In this document: one piece after another, positions 63,201 through 64,000 of the stretch
How positions within the stretch are numbered: position 1 is the stretch's first letter
How the letters are laid out: the number at the start of each line of letters is the position of its first letter
DNA from: Pseudobacteroides sp.
GTDB taxonomy: Bacteria; Bacillota; Clostridia; Acetivibrionales; DSM-2933
Direction: 5' to 3'
DNA length: 64,000 nucleotides
Assembly: GCF_036567765.1 (NCBI RefSeq)
Contig: NZ_DATCTU010000118.1
Location: 1 to 64,000 of the forward strand
Position numbers and translations under genes: made by a program
The notes under the pieces: generated by a model
Databases searched by the model: none
Told to the model about the DNA's origin: nothing
What the model saw: only the letters and a program-made list of their open reading frames with translations

Positions 63201-63965
63201 ATGAAATATTTAAAAACTTCACAAATTGCCGAAGCAGTGGGTGTTCATCCAAATACTATACGCCTTTATGAAAAGTATGGTTTGTTGCCGCTAGTACCAC
63301 GAGGTGAAAATGGTTATCGTCTTTATACAAATAGGCATTTGGAGCAGGTTCAACTAATAAGAATTGCATTTAGTGGTGAATTCATGGAAGGAGAAATACG
63401 AGATAAAACAGTTGATATAATCAAAACAGCTGCAAATGAAAAGTTAAATGAAGCATTAGACAAAGCTTATGAATATTTAGAATATATCAAAATTGAGTAT
63501 GCAAAAGCTTTAGATGCACTGAATATGATACAAAAGTGGATTAGTGGAAATATAAATACGGATGATATTGTTTTTCGAAAGAGAAGAGAAGTAGCAAAAT
63601 TTTTAAATATTTCTATTGATACTCTTAGAAACTGGGAACGAAATAACTTGATAATAATACCTCATGATGCCCAAAATAATAGAGTGTATGGTCCAAAAGA
63701 AATTACCATGTTAAAGGTAATTAGAACCCTAAGAATGGCCAACTATAGCATGATGTCTATACTACGTATGATAAAATATGTTGAAGATGGTAATTTGGAT
63801 AGTATAATAGCAGTGGCTTTTTCTTCACATGAAGAAGATTTAAAAAGTGCTACTGATCGATGGATTTCAACTTTGTTAAAATTAGAGAAAAATTCCATAG
63901 ATTTAATAATAAAACTTAAAGACATGTTAGAACGGAATACTGCTTCAACACTATCTGAAAAGTAG
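63201..63965 (+). CDS. MerR-type regulator with two helix-turn-helix regions
   Basis: I start at ATG 63201 behind TAGGAG (254 residues). Residues 1-70 are a standard MerR DNA-binding domain (SQIAEAVGVHPNTIRLYEKYGLL). A coiled-coil-like helix follows. A second MerR-like HTH begins about residue 130 (REVAKFLNISIDTLRNWERNNLI). It has no metal-binding cysteines. Its position downstream of the ABC exporter suggests it controls export in response to a drug-like ligand. The duplicated DNA-binding domain is uncommon. Confidence 0.88.
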   Translation: MKYLKTSQIAEAVGVHPNTIRLYEKYGLLPLVPRGENGYRLYTNRHLEQVQLIRIAFSGEFMEGEIRDKTVDIIKTAANEKLNEALDKAYEYLEYIKIEYAKALDALNMIQKWISGNINTDDIVFRKRREVAKFLNISIDTLRNWERNNLIIIPHDAQNNRVYGPKEITMLKVIRTLRMANYSMMSILRMIKYVEDGNLDSIIAVAFSSHEEDLKSATDRWISTLLKLEKNSIDLIIKLKDMLERNTASTLSEK

Positions 63966-64000
63966 GGGGAAAATAAAAGAATTCTGCATCTAAGTGAAGA

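Noticed and set aside
1..64000. CRISPR arrays, tRNA or rRNA genes
   Set aside because: No regularly spaced direct repeats and no tRNA- or rRNA-like segments were seen by eye.

Overview
The window comes from a low-GC, anaerobic, cellulosome-forming clostridium. A Ruminiclostridium/Acetivibrio-like relative is the best guess. The reasons are a secreted GH8-dockerin-CE4 protein, a second decayed dockerin gene, strong Firmicutes-type ribosome binding sites, and a chromosomal backbone of lysine, queuosine and secretion genes arranged as in clostridia.

Layout. Bases 1-6000 hold the cellulosomal enzyme (cut by the window edge), an SGNH hydrolase, an AraC regulator, a frameshifted dockerin-esterase remnant and a membrane-dipeptidase-like gene. 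Bases 5950-9560 are a minus-strand operon, asd-dapA-dapB-ACT, behind a consensus promoter and a lysine (L-box) riboswitch. Bases 9734-14602 carry a SpoIID-like protein and queA-tgt-yajC-membrane protein. Bases 14900-16140 are transposase wreckage (IS110 type and another).

From about 16.65 kb to 60.4 kb lies one very large, almost entirely plus-strand biosynthetic gene cluster. It starts with a consensus sigma-A promoter, a long structured leader containing an intrinsic terminator, and a LoaP-type NusG antiterminator. Further strong hairpins lie inside the cluster, which fits processive antitermination. The cluster has no intact NRPS or PKS module. Instead it encodes two AMP-ligases, three free-standing acyl carrier proteins, two ~600-residue proteins that I read tentatively as transglutaminase-like acyl-transfer proteins (each next to its own carrier protein), a thioester reductase between two near-identical DegT aminotransferases (a third lies upstream), seven cobalamin-type radical SAM proteins (one frameshifted, one with an atypical cysteine motif), a U32-family protein, two FkbM methyltransferases, a glycosyltransferase, an ETF pair with a flavin amine-oxidase-like protein, a RibD-type reductase, a two-gene saccharopine pathway, and a UvrA-like protein probably used for self-resistance. 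Two copies of an unrecognised ~230-residue family bracket part of it. Broken pieces of an NRPS, a ThiF/MoeB-like enzyme and an ABC permease show that the cluster has been remodelled.

Working model (inference): acids are adenylated and loaded on carrier proteins, joined by non-NRPS amide chemistry, reduced to an aldehyde and transaminated, and decorated by radical C-methylation or rearrangement, O2-independent hydroxylation, O-methylation and glycosylation. A lysine-derived aminoadipate semialdehyde unit is a likely precursor. The UvrA-like protein hints at a DNA-directed product. After a transposase remnant the window closes with an ABC exporter pair and a MerR-type regulator.
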